Below are positions 24,376 to 37,802 of a stretch of 64,000 nucleotides of DNA, piece by piece. A program made the position numbers and the translations under genes. The notes under the pieces were generated by a model. That model was not told the origin of the DNA. It made no database searches and saw nothing but the letters and a program-made list of their open reading frames with translations. The first letter of the stretch is position 1; every line of letters starts with the position of its first letter. Location of the stretch: contig NC_053121.1 of the NCBI RefSeq assembly GCF_010015445.1, positions 29,120,434-29,184,433 of the forward strand, given 5' to 3'. This DNA comes from Perca fluviatilis. Taxonomy: Eukaryota > Chordata > Actinopteri > Perciformes > Percidae.

Positions 24376-24495
24376 TATGTGACGCCGATTACTGCAATGA
24401 TAGTATGGAGGTCTGTGGGATTTCTGGGGTGTGCTGGTTTGACAATGGTAGCCAGTGTGGACCACTGGTTACTATTCTCCACATGCAACCTCGTG
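24376..24495 (+). CDS. Candidate cysteine-rich internal exon, unknown protein
   Basis: A strong acceptor-like tract (CTTTTTTTTGTGTTCAG, ending at 24,375) precedes an open segment of exactly 120 bases, followed by a GTAAAC donor at 24,496. The only reading frame open across it starts with two bases completing a codon and ends with one base, so both boundaries have the same phase (class 1-1). That phase is usual for shuffled extracellular modules. The peptide begins CDADYCNDSMEVCGISGVC and contains five cysteines spaced C-x4-C-x6-C-x5-C-x7-C. I do not recognise the module; the spacing does not fit a standard EGF or Ly6 domain. No neighbouring exon could be identified, so this may be chance. Confidence 0.28.
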
Positions 24496-27400
24496 GTAAA
24501 CCTTTTTACAGCCCTTGCTTAATTAAAATGTCACATCCACTGTAGCAATATACAGCAGAGTGCTCTGCATATTAAAAAGGAATTACGCTGGCAGATGTGG
24601 CCTTAATGGCTTAATCATGCCTTTACATTTGTTCCAGTAAAGTGCTGCCACAGATGAATATTGTTTCAACTGTCACATCCATAGTAATGCCTAAAAACAG
24701 TCTGAAATGTGAAGTTGGAGACAGCTGCTCTGGTCATAGTGAAAGTGGCCCATCAGCATCTAGGCAGCTTTTAAATGAAGGAAAGTATTGCAGAGCCGAC
24801 AGCTGCAACAACGTGTAAACATATGCTCTGCAATTTTAAACAAGTTTCCTTAAAAATGGGTGACCATCATTTGTTTAATTTATGTAAATCGTATTACTTA
24901 AATATATAATTATAATAACTACAATAAATGGAGATAAACTACAGTTGCAATGTACTGCACTTGCTAATAATCTGTTGTTTTTTTGTTGAACAGAAGATAC
25001 TGTATGTAAAATTAGCTTTAACTTATATTTCCAGAATGGGTTAAATTTTTCCTGCAGTTTAACTTTCCTTCCACTTATCTGCGGAGGCTTGATCAGGGCA
25101 GTCCTTTCCAAAAGCAGAGAGCTGCTTTAACATTTAGAACTGCAAACACACTTTTCTTACTTCTCTCAGTTCCTAAACTCTACATGAGATTTCCATGTAC
25201 TACTCTAGATTGTTCTACCTAGAGTATGTATATCTGTCCTCTCCACTACTGCAGCCTTTTCCCCTGAAAGTGTAATCCCGAGAATGAATGTGGAGAGACT
25301 AAATTAAGGGACCCAATTTGAAGCGGCACCACTTCACTGATAAGCTGTACCAGTGATCTGTGACAGCACTCAGGGTCTGCTACATTATGACAATAGAGAG
25401 GAATAAAGCAGATGAAAGAATAGCCTAGCAAGAGCAGAAATCAGATGGGAAGAGGGAGAGGAAAAAACAATCTAAAGTCTAATTGTGTTATGCCTCACGG
25501 CAGCAAGGCAGTTCAGTGAGAGACACATTTTGTTTCCACATGTCGTTCAGCACAGTCCTTTCCCTGACGTGATCACATTAATTTTTAACCGGTCCCAGTC
25601 TTTCTTGCCACATTTTCCCTGGGTGCATTTGTTGAAAAAACTGATATGAAAAGCAAATGGCGAAAAAACTATTAGGTATGAGCAGAAACGTGCAGCATTG
25701 GCATCTGAGGCCAGGCATGTTGGCCAAATGTGTCTGACACCCTCCTTGTCATTATGTGTCATCCCTGCCCTTTGGGAAGAAAATGTCACTTTGATGCCTC
25801 TAAGCTTTGGGATGTGACGTCAGGGCCGGTGATTCAGTTAGGTAAACAATTTTTTCCCCTTTGTCCTATTTATTTTTCTTTACAGCATATAACTACTAAG
25901 GTAAGACAGGCCTGCCCACGAAGCAAGCAATATCTCACCATCCTGGATGTGCCTCTTATCTCCTGTTTTGATCGGTTTTCAAAAATCTTGCTAAAAGCTA
26001 CTTGACTTTCCTTGGTGGCATTCCTTGGTGACCATTAGCAACCCAAACTCTTAGAAAGGCAAATGTTTATTAGGGATGTTGAATTCCCAAAGTAATTTGA
26101 TTGACTATTTGAGATACTGTAAACGTCTGGAAAGACAAGAAGGCCTATCTATAATTTCAGAAAATAGAAAAATCCTAGTGAGCAGTAGCACCAAAAACAT
26201 TTTCTTTCTTCGCACTTGCTGCACGTGCAGAGTCTGACCATGAAGAGTAGTAACATATATTACTCTACAGTGCTCACCATATTAATTGTATAGTTACTGT
26301 ACGAACATCTCAATCGAACTGTTTACCACACGTGTTAAATAAATTCCAGGCCGTGCCATGCTGAAGATATAATTTAAGTGAAAGTTGAAGATAACAAACA
26401 TGTTAATTATCTGTGATATATTATAAACTAGGGGTAATTGGGCTTTCACTTTCATGGGACTTAAGCATTTATTCAACAACAACAGATGGCCCAATATAAT
26501 AAGGCTTACTAGCTGAATATCCATTTTTAAATACACATGACTTGCTGTTCAGGGCGTCAAACTCCAGTGGAATGAAAAAGGTGACAGTTCCAAGACCAGG
26601 GCTGAACTTCGCTTTGTGACGTACTTTCAGTGTCTCAAAGCTAAAGTAATTGTAGAAGGAACGACACGCTAAGTTATTTTTTATTCCCTGTACACATATT
26701 CACATGGATTCTTGCTGGAATGTGATGATAATATAGTTGGATTTTACAACAAAAATGTGTATTGTGTGTATAAATCTTCTTTTTCTGCTTGTAGCATGTA
26801 GCCGCTATTGTAACACTCCCCTACAGACACCCACACCGAAGAGCCTCTCTTAGTAGAGCTGCTCGGCCAGCTGCAACACAGGTACCGACACAGACTCTCT
26901 CAAAGGGCCATCAATGTGCTTCTAGTGACTGTCAATGCTCCACCAGACTCTCTGCCTTTCCAGCAGAGTCAAAAAGAGTCAATAGCTTCTCATGGCTGGT
27001 TAGTTATCAGCCACGCGTCATATCTTTCATTTAAAACTATGGCAGTTACTTCAGCTGTGACTCACAGGGACACACTCTTTTGTTTTGTTTTGTTTTTCTA
27101 TGTAAACAACCTTTCAATTATGTTTAGATAAGTTATACATAGATCATGTCATATACAGTTTGTGTGGATATGTGCAAATGCTGGAATCAGAATGCTGTGG
27201 TTGGTATGGATTTTCTGGCTATATTTATTTAAATTTCTAAATATTCAAAACTGACCTTCAAATCTAAACCTGACTTAAGAACTGAAATAAAAAAGGCCAT
27301 ATCATCTCTAATTACCAGAAGATATGAATTCATTTTGACATACCTGCTGGGCTCCCAATGTCAGATGTTCATACACCGTTACAGAAGCAAGGAAGTCCTT

Positions 27401-30039
27401 TAGAAAACTTCCAGTGCAACTCTATTCACAGGTCATTTACTCCAGGGTCTGAAAGAAAACAAAAGAAACACAAATAAGAGCAGACATGGAGAGTGAGCTC
27501 ACGACTTAGCCAACACAAATGCCCAGTGATCCAGGATAAACATCCTTGAAGAAATGTCAGTCCAAGGAAGAACATTACTGTAAATAAACCACACCACGAT
27601 AGTAGGCAAGAAAAGACCTGTATGACATATGCACAGAATCCAAGTAAACCAAGCAAGCAAAGAATTTGCCTTGCTTGTTCAACTTGATCATTTCGCTGCC
27701 TTAACAGCTGCCAGAGCATGGCTCATTACACCATCATTTGAGTCGGGGAAGACAAGGGAGTAGCATTTGCAGGGCTCATGCCATTTAACTTATTGGTGCA
27801 GACTTGGACAGTGGCTTTCCCTTACTGACTGACTGACACATTGTTGAAATGCACATGAACAACAGTTTAAAAGGCAACACTTGAAACCAAACAAATTTTA
27901 AGACATTTTAAGCCTATTTCACAGAAGAGCATAGTGACATCTAACCGATACTTTTTGAGCAAACATTACACTCCTTTCCATTAAACAAATCACCAGTACT
28001 GCTTGGTTAATCTGCCTGTGCTCACTGTGGTTCTCTGGGTTGACAGCCTTGTTCATTGAGCGGGAGAGAGCAGCACGTTCAGTCGACCGTAAAGCAGCTA
28101 CAATTAAACTGGTAACTGATTGCAAAGTATCCACAGCATATGTGAAACAACATTTTACTTGTTCTCGTCACTCAGTATATCTTACCAACAGGCTGCACTC
28201 ATGGTCTGTAAAAATATACGCTTAGGATGCCATTAGACTACACAACAACTAAAATGTGTATAAACAAGTCAGGTCAATTAAGCTGAAGTGATAATGTGCT
28301 ATTGTTGTACATATTTGTGTTTAAGAATCAAATTTGCTTAGAAAGTAAAAAAAAAAAAAAAAAAAATATATCACAGTTTAGAAAGCTAAGGTTTAGTGAT
28401 CAACCAAAATGAATGGCAATGATAGTAAAAGCATAATATGCTGTATACTAAAACAATTTGGATAGTAATGAATGTGGCCATTTAAAGGTAGCACGGTGAT
28501 GGGGTAGATGATGGGTAGAATTTGAACACATATGATTGCTGAAAGGTATTTCAGTAAGCATACAGGCAGTCAGATCCGCTGGCCATCACCTCATCAGGGT
28601 GCTGTTATTGACGACGTGGCCTGCCAGAACTTATGCTAGCACCATTCATGCTTCAAAATGATGTGTTCACTGGGTTTTGAAAGCTCATCAATAAAATCCA
28701 TTCCTTTGACTGGTAGAGTTTGACGACTAGGCAACTCAAAACACATGACAAGGCAGAAACTAGTATTTCATAATGCACATTGTAGTGCTGAGTGGGGCAA
28801 TAGCTTTGATGTCACTGAACTTTCAAATCATAAGTGTCTGCACATCAAGTATTAGTTCTGTTGAAGATTATACTAGTAAAACCTATGAATATTCTTTGTG
28901 CTGATTATCACTTTTTTATTTTCTTTATCATGTAAATACATTAGCTTAAAGACCCTTTAAAATATTGTCAGTTTTTTGCATTTGTGTGTTACTGTGTTGT
29001 TTTTCATTACTACACACTGTACATACCTTCACTCTTTCACATATAACGCCATTGATATTGGTGTGACAATTTATAGTAATGGAAATATTAATATTATAAG
29101 AGATTTTTATCAAAGAAACATATCCAGCCACTGCAGCATACTGCAACTGGATTCGTAACAGATTATGAAAGGATGAGGATAAGGATAAGAAAAAAATGTA
29201 GGTCTTAAAAGACTTAATGCCAGCAGGAATTTACTCACTATATCAAAGTTCAGCAGTACCGACTTGCTCAGTGATTCCACTTGCTAAGCCACATTTGAGC
29301 CACTTAAATAGGCCATATCTACTGTGGCTCAAAATTTAGTATAATTTCACATGCAATATAGTTTCCTTGAACTCAAATTGTTTGATGCAGTGAGCAGTGG
29401 CTGCTGACACCTAAGAAATGCTCACCTCTTCCACTGACTTACCAATACTGCTATTTTCATCCCACCCACTAATCAGCCTAATCCACTGTTGAAGGATTTG
29501 TGCACCGTGGTACAGAGCAATTGTGCTGCGGCAAAATGAGTGTGGCTTAATTGGAGCAAAGACTTAATGAGGGCCCCTTGAGGATTATCATCTGTGGCTT
29601 AGAAATGGCCCAGGTAGTAGAAGACACGGTCAAAAGGATCAGCTAACAGCCTTCCAAATTGGAGTGACATTGCTGAGCTGCAACTGTGCCAATGGAATCT
29701 TTGCATTTTTATTTTTTTTCTAGGGGGGTCCTTGGAGAGAGGTGAACTAAAGTGAAAATCTCCGAGGAGAATATGGCTGCAGGACCAAACAGCCTTTTGT
29801 TGCCGCTGGAGAAAAGTAATGGAGCATTTACTTATTTATTTTCCCCATTTGATCTTGTAACCTACAATACTAGTGTCTTTGTGCTTAAATTGATTGAAAA
29901 TTAAGACTGCTAAATATTATAACTGCAATACAAATTAATTGAAAATTATTTTGGCTAAGAAGTTTTCTTCAATAGGAACCAGAATCTGTTTTAAAACATT
30001 TTTAACACATTTATTTTCATTATCTTTTAATCTGCCAAA
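24496..30039. other. Long unremarkable non-coding stretch
   Basis: About 5.5 kb without recognisable transposon ends. The only simple repeat of note is an A-run/TATATA patch (28,349-28,370). A minus-strand frame at 27,426-27,719 is hydrophobic but matches nothing I know. Segments such as 28,560-28,640 and 29,430-29,600 have mixed, non-repetitive composition and could be conserved non-coding elements, but this cannot be judged without other genomes. Confidence 0.45.
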
Positions 30040-30340
30040 TATGTTCCAGATTAATTGATTGATAGAAATAGTGAAAAATGTCCATCACAATTCCCTTTCA
30101 GTTAATATCATCAAATAGCTTATTTTGTTTGACCAGCGGTATACAACTTTAAAATATTCAGTCAACCATCAAATATAAGAAAGAAATACAGCAAATTCTC
30201 ACAATTGAGAATTATTTGAGAATGTTTGCTGACCATGTTGGCTTGAAAAATGACAAACGACCAATGTATTATTAATATAGTTGTGGGTTATTTTTCTGTC
30301 GATCAACTATCCCATTAATTGACTAATTGTTTCAGCTCTA
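30040..30340 (-). repeat. Degraded hAT-like repeat (TAGAGCT-ended family)
   Basis: It contains GATTAATTGATTGATAGA, GTCCATCACA, AGCAAATTCTCACA and the terminal GACTAATTGTTTCAGCTCTA. This is the complement of a common teleost repeat that starts TAG(A/G)GCTGCAACTAACGA. It is homologous in part to 18,660-18,959. No target duplication is evident. Confidence 0.6.
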
Positions 30341-31813
30341 AACATTTTATTATTGAAAAATGTGGTCATTTCTTTGCAGAAAACAAACACATAAGTAGTA
30401 AAGGAAATGTTGCCGCCATGACAGAGAGGTAAAGTAGACCCCTGGTTAGCTCTTCAAGCTATTTATTTCTTTAAGAAGCCTGTCTCCACTTGACAGCCAC
30501 AGATCAGACATTACTGACCAAGATAAATGATTGGGCTCTAAAGTCAGATCAATTCAATCTAGCAACTGTCCTCGCCAGGAACAAAAGGCCACACTGTCAA
30601 AAAGGCTCAAATCACTTCAATGCTTATTCACTGTCTTTTTGTCCTTGTTACGTAAATACCCAATGTTGTGAATGTCCTGCTTTTTAAAGTTGAACAGGTG
30701 GAATTTTCAAGCTTTAAAGTACTTTTAGTTCATCCGTATCAGTACAACTAGATTTTTAATTTGCTTTCTGTTGCATTTTTTTTTTGCCTCTCAGTTTAGC
30801 CCTGCAGGCTACAGAAGTTCTGTGCAATAAACCCTTTCAATCACCGACTTGCTTCCGTAAGCCTATGTAGTAGTACCCCACCATTTCCCTGTTGGACTTA
30901 TGACAAGACTTTACATCCTCTACCATGAATTATTTCACATTTCAATTCAGTGGGTTTCAGGGTCTGAACTCAGCCAGACTCAAGACAGGGTTGCAGTCAT
31001 CATTTGCAGCAGTGTTACTCAGCCCGCACCACCCGGCAGCCATTTCATTATGTAGCACAACATGAAGGGCAAGTCGAAGTCTGTGCATCCAATTCAATTG
31101 ATGACGAAAACATGCCAAAGGAAGTTTTTAGGCCCAGTTGCATTGATCCTAAGCTTAATTAAATTGCATGCACAAAAAGGAGCATTAACAACAATAGGCT
31201 TGTCATTATATTGTGTTCAAGTATGTTTCTGCATTGACTGAACTCACAATTTAAAGTCACACATTAGCACTGGTTATTCTGTTGTGGATGCATTTTTAGT
31301 GAATACAGGAGTTACTCCTTTACTATAATCAGATGTATGGCAAATTTGTATTTTGTACAAACTAATGCAGCTCCCCGTTAAAATATCAGCTTTTTTATTA
31401 AGCAGTTAGGTGACAAATTTGAATTACAGAATGCTTTCTTGATTTAATGAATTAAATGGTTATCTTCCTTTACCATGTCTAAAATATAGAGCTATTAATA
31501 TTATGGTGAGAACTGCTAAGAGCCTTGGTACAATGTTATGATTTCTTTTGTGTCTTTAGGTCATAATTGAACATATCTGCTATCTCAACAATGGGGACAA
31601 TAACACCTTTACATTTTTATCTTGGGTGTTTCAAATTATTTTGACATACAGTATATCGTTATTGCTTCATGGTAAATTACATTTTAATGCAAAGAATTGA
31701 CATAACCAACAGAGTAAAATAAGATTTTCAACTGACTGGTAGAGTGGTTGATAGAAATGACGACATGCTACATATTTTGACACTCTATTAGACAAGTGTA
31801 ACTCAGCTACATG
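30341..31813. other. AT-rich non-coding stretch
   Basis: No feature recognised. Confidence 0.45.
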
Positions 31814-32346
31814 AAGAGATGGGAAGTAATTTAGTACAAATACTTTGTTACTGTACTCAAGTAGATTTTTCAGATATTTTTACTTTACTATTTATTTTTG
31901 TGCCGACTTTTGACTTTTATTCCTTACATTTTTAACAAGAATATCGGTACTTTCTACTCCTTACATTTTACAAAATTGGCTCGTTACTTTAGTTTCAAAT
32001 AATTTCAGTGGAGTTACCGTTATTTTCCGCGTCATCAATACCAAATTCAATCTAATTGGATGGGAATATACGTTGCACTTGACGCACCACTACAAGACGA
32101 CTCAACAGATTCGGCGGCATTCATTCGCGGCAAATCACTGCAGCAAGACATTCCCAATCTTCCTTGGCCTTATCTGAGAGAGTTGTTTGAGATAGTAGGC
32201 ATCAAGAATGACTCTTGGCGAGGATACCTTTACTTTTATACTTTAAGTAAATTTCCAAGAATGTACTTTGTTACTTTTACTTGAGTAAAAAAGTTAAATC
32301 AGTACTTCTACTTGAGTATGGGGAGTGAGTACTTTTGCCATCTCTG
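31814..32346 (+). mobile_element. Tol2-like hAT element, internally deleted (533 bp)
   Basis: It is flanked by a perfect 8-bp duplication GCTACATG at 31,806-31,813 and 32,347-32,354. The ends are AAGAGATGGGAAGTAA and, complemented, CAGAGATGGCAAAAGTACTC. The right end is close to the CAGAGGTGTAAAAAGTACTC terminus I know for the medaka Tol2 family. Sub-terminal ACTTGAGTA / TACTCAAGTA repeats are also typical. The interior (about 32,060-32,240) encodes a residual transposase N-terminus with DAPLQDDSTDSA, YLRELFEIVG and KNDSW, the lead-in to a BED zinc finger in this family. The zinc finger and catalytic core are deleted. Related to 38,565-40,024 in the opposite orientation. Confidence 0.9.
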
Positions 32347-35300
32347 GCTACATGTGCATGTGGAGACGCTTCCAGCCTCCTATCCATATTGCCTGGAGTA
32401 GCTTTATAAAATGTGTTAACCCTCCCCCATCTTCCTTTTCATCTGTCTCTCTTCAAAGAGAATAAAACAGAATAGACAAAAAGCAAATTCAGCTCTCTTA
32501 CTTTTTTACACAAACAGGAAAAGTGAATAGCGTAGACAGTATAAAAACATGGAGGTTATTAGTTCAAAAGATCCTTCAAATGTCACAAAGAAATCACGCA
32601 AACGTTTTAGTCTGGGATACATCTTTGCAAGCAGATCTATACACACACAGTTAGGATGAAACAAACACAAAGTCAGGAAAGTGTCAGCATTTTAAACATA
32701 AACAGATGGAGAAGAGAAGATGAAGGCAAATTCAACTGCCAGACTTAATTAACAATAAAAAAAATAAATAAAAACATAATAAATGAATCAACATTTAAAT
32801 ATAAAAGAATCAAGGACTATACATTTGGCCAGAAGGATGTGCAAGAGGCAGTGAAAATGTCAAATAAAAAACATCCCTTGGAAAAGATTACAAAAGGCTG
32901 GAACAGAAAAATACTTGTCTTTGGCCCCATGCTGAGAGCTCAGTGACCACGACAGTGTAGCTGTGCGAGTACTTCCCTAAACAAAGGTTTATTGCATCAT
33001 TGCTTGTAGCACACGGTGTCTGAGTCTGTCTCCAACAGTGTCTCAACCTTGGGACCTTGTTTTATGAGGCCAGTCTTGAACAATTTGCAGAGAGAAGACC
33101 AAAGACGGAGCCTGCTCCCACCCCCTCAAGCCGAGCACAAGGGTTATGGAACACAGTGTCGAAAGTTGAAGTGAAGCAGTTCTCCTAATTGAACAACTAC
33201 AGTACTCCCATCAACATCAACAACTTTAACAGATATTTGTTGTTTTAAACTGAAGATACAAGAAGTGTTTCTTGTTCTACCATTAGAAAAGCCAGAGAGG
33301 CTTCTTAAGTCCTCCAAGTTCTGAATTGGAACATGTCAGACAGTGCTACGGTCCTTATGATCTTAAAAATCTGAGGAAGAACTAATCGTTCTTTTAACTT
33401 CAATTTCACAGTCTGCTGTCTAGAAAAAAAGTAACACATATTAGTGCTTGCAACTAAATACTTATTAAGCTAAATAAAGCTGTTGCCACTGCCACTGCTT
33501 TGTACAAAGACGTCCCACAAACAAATCAGTCTGACTATACATAGATTGAAGTAAGACATTTACGATGATTGATTAAATGAATTTGGAATGGCACACAAGT
33601 GCTCTTACTTCCAAACCATCTGTAATCACCAATAAAATGCTGTGTTTTGTGTTGTTTTAAACTCAATTGGGAAGCCTTAAAACTTTAAGTGCAATACGTT
33701 TTATCACCTTGACTGAATATTTTGGTAAATGTTATGGGCGGACAGGTATTGGCTAACAAGTCTAGGCAACAATGAATTGGAGTAAAAGCATGCAAGTCTG
33801 CTGAATTATTTATTGCAAAAGACTTGTTAAACGAGATTTTAAATTTAAAGTAGCAAGCCTAAATCATAATACTATAGGCATGCCTTATGCTTCCATTGTT
33901 ATGTTTTAACAAAGTGACATGACATGCAGTCACATAATGACCATGAAATGGAAGGAATGGAAAACTTATTTGCATTGTGTTTTATTCTTTTTGTAATTTA
34001 TGATTTTGTAATGTTAATAAGCACAGTATATACAGAAGACAAACTGTCTCACAGACACTTTAACATTCAGTCTATCTGAAACTCTCTCCATCTCTTTCTT
34101 TTTATCGCATGCAGACATGCAATGCTTTATGCAGTACATTTAGCTGCAGGAAGTGATTTCAAACTGCTGGCCTAAAGCCATCACACCCTGCCACACAAGC
34201 TCACAGATGACGAGAGACTCTGGGAACCCTGATGTGATAGCACATGCCACCAAATCCACAGTTAATTGGACACTTCCTTCACAACAGGCCTGTGGTAAAC
34301 AGCAGCAAGCAAATAACAAGGCTAAGACGAGCTTCCAGAATGAACAAGAGGAAATAGCTCAGATAACAAAACCAGCAGCAGATGTGTTGTCCTCTGCAGT
34401 ATATTGTGTTGAGAACAACTCTTCTTTGACTGCATAATCCTCAGCATTCTGCTAAACTGATTAGCCTTCCCATGCTTAACAGCTGGTATCTTAGCCCAAT
34501 TTGTCCGGCTTGGAAATGTTAAGCAGAATCATGTCTGCTGCATTTTTTGTGCCAAATGGACATTTGTGTGGAGAAAATGGTCAGCAGCCAGGTACTGAGT
34601 AGGGATTGCACATGATCAAAAAGGATTTCATGGTAGCAGGTTGAGAGAAAGAAGACTTGTGGAAATATAGCACTGCATTGTGCTGGATGTCTCAATTTCC
34701 ATGAGCCAGTCCACATGTGGTTGGTTAACTGTGGGAAGATGTGAGGGTTTAGAGAGCTGTCCAGCTAACTACAAACAGTTGATTCCAGCTGAAGTAAGCG
34801 AGTCGCTGGTGAAGAATGTTAAACACCTACCAAAACCAAAGAGACACAAACAGTTTTCTCCAAATGTGGTGGGCTGAAAGGCAAGTAAATATTTGGCATA
34901 TTCAACTACACAGGGATGCCTATGGAGCAGCTCATAGTCCACTTTGCTGAAAAACTGGCACAAAAAAAATAAAATTCCCGCAAAGAAAGCAGCAAGCTGT
35001 AGGCATGCCTCGGTTTTTAAATTGTCTATAGAAAGTTCCAGATAATAAAAGGACATTTTTTCTGACTATAATGAAAATTTGGAAGGAAGCAAGGAAGCGA
35101 CTGATGGCATTTCTCAGACCTGATGGCAACGCCACCAACATAAATAATACATCTTTAATAAAAATTCCTAATTTTGAGTTTACAATATTAGAATTTGCAC
35201 CCCTTGCTACAGTAGGCTACATTCACATTTGTTGAGAGTGAGATGATCACATGATGGGGTACAGCTCAGGCAGCAGTTAGAATGGACTAAGTCATAACTG

Positions 35301-37224
35301 TATGTGCCCTTTAGTATTTTCTTATAGCATCATGGCTAAACCTCCACTACCATTACTAGTATGAATTGCTAAATATTGAAAATAAATAAACAAGCACTTA
35401 ATTTGGTTTTGCTCTTTTAATCCACCATGGAAGTTTCACTGACACAAAAATATGGGTACTTAACTGGCTATATTGCTGAAACATGTATTAGTGTTTTTCA
35501 CTTGTTATATATCCTAGTCCTAAGATATTGTTTCCGCTTACTTTAAAACAGCAAATGCTAGATTTAATGATTTCACTCTTTTTGAATTTAGTGTCAGTAA
35601 TTAGGCTAATATGTTGAGTACACAAAGATGGAATATCATCATCCAAATAAAAGCAAATAAATAAATAAAAAGGTTGGAGGATGAGAGGGTAGTATTATTT
35701 TGTCACTCATCATTGTGCCTTTTCCACACCTGCCTCACATTGCCAGCGATGCAAGAAGGAATACCTGCTTTCTGTCAATTAAACTTGTTCAACTCACACT
35801 GCAAACTGCAAAGAGAACACACATACAAACACACAAGAAGGTGACATAAAACAAACTGGAATCTAAGACAATTTCTGCTAAGCCATGATATGTTAGTCAG
35901 GTTCCCAGGCTTGTTAGAAAGTCAGCCTGTGTTAGATAGTTTTTGTTATAAATCTATGTGAGACCATCAGTCAACCAACAAGCCATTTGTTGGAGAGAAA
36001 GAAATAATGCTGCTCAAATAAATGGGTTTTGAATTTGATTAAGTTTGTTGTTGATGTCTTACTCTCCAGTAAAGGGTGAAGCGTCATCTGCCTTGTTTAT
36101 ATGGCTAAAATCTTTATTTGTTGCATTAAGAGCGTTGGTTCACAGTTCCTTTTCATGGAGTAAAGGTTTAATCACTCCGACTTCAGAACTGATAAACGGC
36201 ATGGCATTATTTAGAGTATTAGATATTTAGATCTGATATAGACCTACATCAACATTCAAAAAGTGTGGTCGCAACAACGGACTGCTGTTAAAGTTTGCAT
36301 CAACTGCTTATAGACAGCTGCATTAGCAATGAGAATAGAGTTTCCGCTTGAAAGAAAAGGGCAGAAAATCTACAAGACTCAATTCTTGTTACCTCTGAAT
36401 TTGCATAGCAGTTCATTACTTTCATCCAGTGTTCCATCGCCCCTTTCTTCACATTAAGGGTGAGGTTAGCAACACAACACCACATCTAGCTTTGTGGACC
36501 ACACAGCTGAAAGTTGACAAACACAGCACTTAAATACACATTAAATGTGAAATTAAATATCACTAAGATTGCATTCTCCCAAAACGATGTATGACTGACC
36601 ACAGTGAAAATAAATCAAATCAGATCTTTTTTTCTTTTTCTTTTGTACCTGAAGCATTTTCTATAAACTCAGAGCCAGTCTTGTGAAAATTTAATTTCAT
36701 GGGTGACAGTGATGCAGATGGGATACTGGTTTCTGGACAATTAGAAATAGGTTATTTTTCAAATAAATCTGTCTTTAAGTGACACCCTGATTTGTCCCTT
36801 AGCACTGTGTGTTATTGTGTTTTACTACAAGCAACTGCTTCTCTGTAACAGAAAGTTGTGTGCTCAGTGCTGCTATGAGTTATTCTTGATCTCAAAGCAA
36901 ATGTCTGCTTCAACTCTGCCCATCTGTTTGACCCATGGACAATTATAAATATCTAATATTATCATACTTCATATGTTTCATGCAAATCCCTGCCATTTGC
37001 ACAGCACTGTGCCCTCAGGAACCCACAATTCTTGTATTAAAGTTGCGGAATGTTTCTTTCATTTGACAAGATGACTCTGGCCTATGAATTAAGTATTTGT
37101 ACTTTTGCCTCAACAAATGAGAGGAAGAGTTTGAGTCACGCAATGAAATACAACTGCATCATGCAACTGATACTGTCATCTATGTGTCATTGTTTCATTC
37201 CTCTTAGTCTACTGTATATCCTTG
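32347..37224. other. Long non-coding stretch
   Basis: About 4.9 kb with no recognised transposon ends, exons or RNA genes. There are A-rich simple patches near 32,755-32,785 and AAATAAATAAATAAA near 35,655-35,670. Confidence 0.45.
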
Positions 37225-37380
37225 ACGTTCCCCTTCCAGGATTGCTCCGGTGCCACAGGAAATTCTTTTTTCACTGATGACCGCTTCCTTCCACTTTCTT
37301 TGTGTTGGAATTTTAAACTGCGGTGGATTTATGAGGACTATGGCTAACTGCTCCTCAGATCTCGAAGCACTGCCACTTCT
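37225..37380 (+). repeat. Unclassified interspersed repeat, copy 2 (short)
   Basis: Matches both parts of the 2283-3080 repeat: CAGGATTGCTCCGGTGCC..GGAAATTC at 37,238-37,265, then TTTGTGTTGGAATTTTAAAC and TTTATGAGGACTATGGCTAA. It lacks the 425-bp insert seen in copy 1 and stops shortly after CTCCTCAGATCTC. Confidence 0.6.
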
Positions 37381-37399
37381 GCTACTTGGCTGGAATGAT

Positions 37400-37802
37400 T
37401 TGCTCACAGCACACGAGAAGCCTCGTGGTGAGGAGCAGAAAGTAACATCGGTGCTTTTCAGGTGTTGCGCTAATCACTCCGCCCAAGTAGCAGTGCTTTG
37501 CCTTCTGAGAATATAGTTCCCAGTATGTATATGGTTAGAAGATGGCTGTGTGTCATGTGACCTTGTTATTTGTACACCCTGTGTCTATACAAATCATAAC
37601 CTGTAAATAGGAAAATGTTGGCATTATTTTGTCACTTATTGGGAGCAGGAGTTACCTCCAGGATCTGTGCTAAGCTAGGCTAGCGGTGGGTGCGCCAGAC
37701 AGAGTTACGACACGGAGATGAGAAGGGTATGTATCGACTTATCTAACTCTGGGGGATATGGTGAATAAGCTAAAGTCCCAATAAGTTGGCTTGTTCCTTT
37801 AA
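37400..37802 (+). repeat. Second fish repeat abutting the previous one
   Basis: Text such as AATATAGTTCCCAGTATGTA, GATGGCTGTGTGTCATGTG, CAGGAGTTACCTCCAGGATC, CTAACTCTGGGGGATATGG and the terminal GCTTGTTCCTTTAA matches a non-coding repeat I recognise as common in percomorph genomes. Copies of this kind often end in CTTTAA. No inverted termini or target duplication could be confirmed here. Confidence 0.45.

Noticed and set aside
27426..27719. 97-codon hydrophobic minus-strand frame resembling a membrane protein
   Set aside because: Leucine/cysteine richness arises from the local composition, and no family pattern or conserved start was seen.
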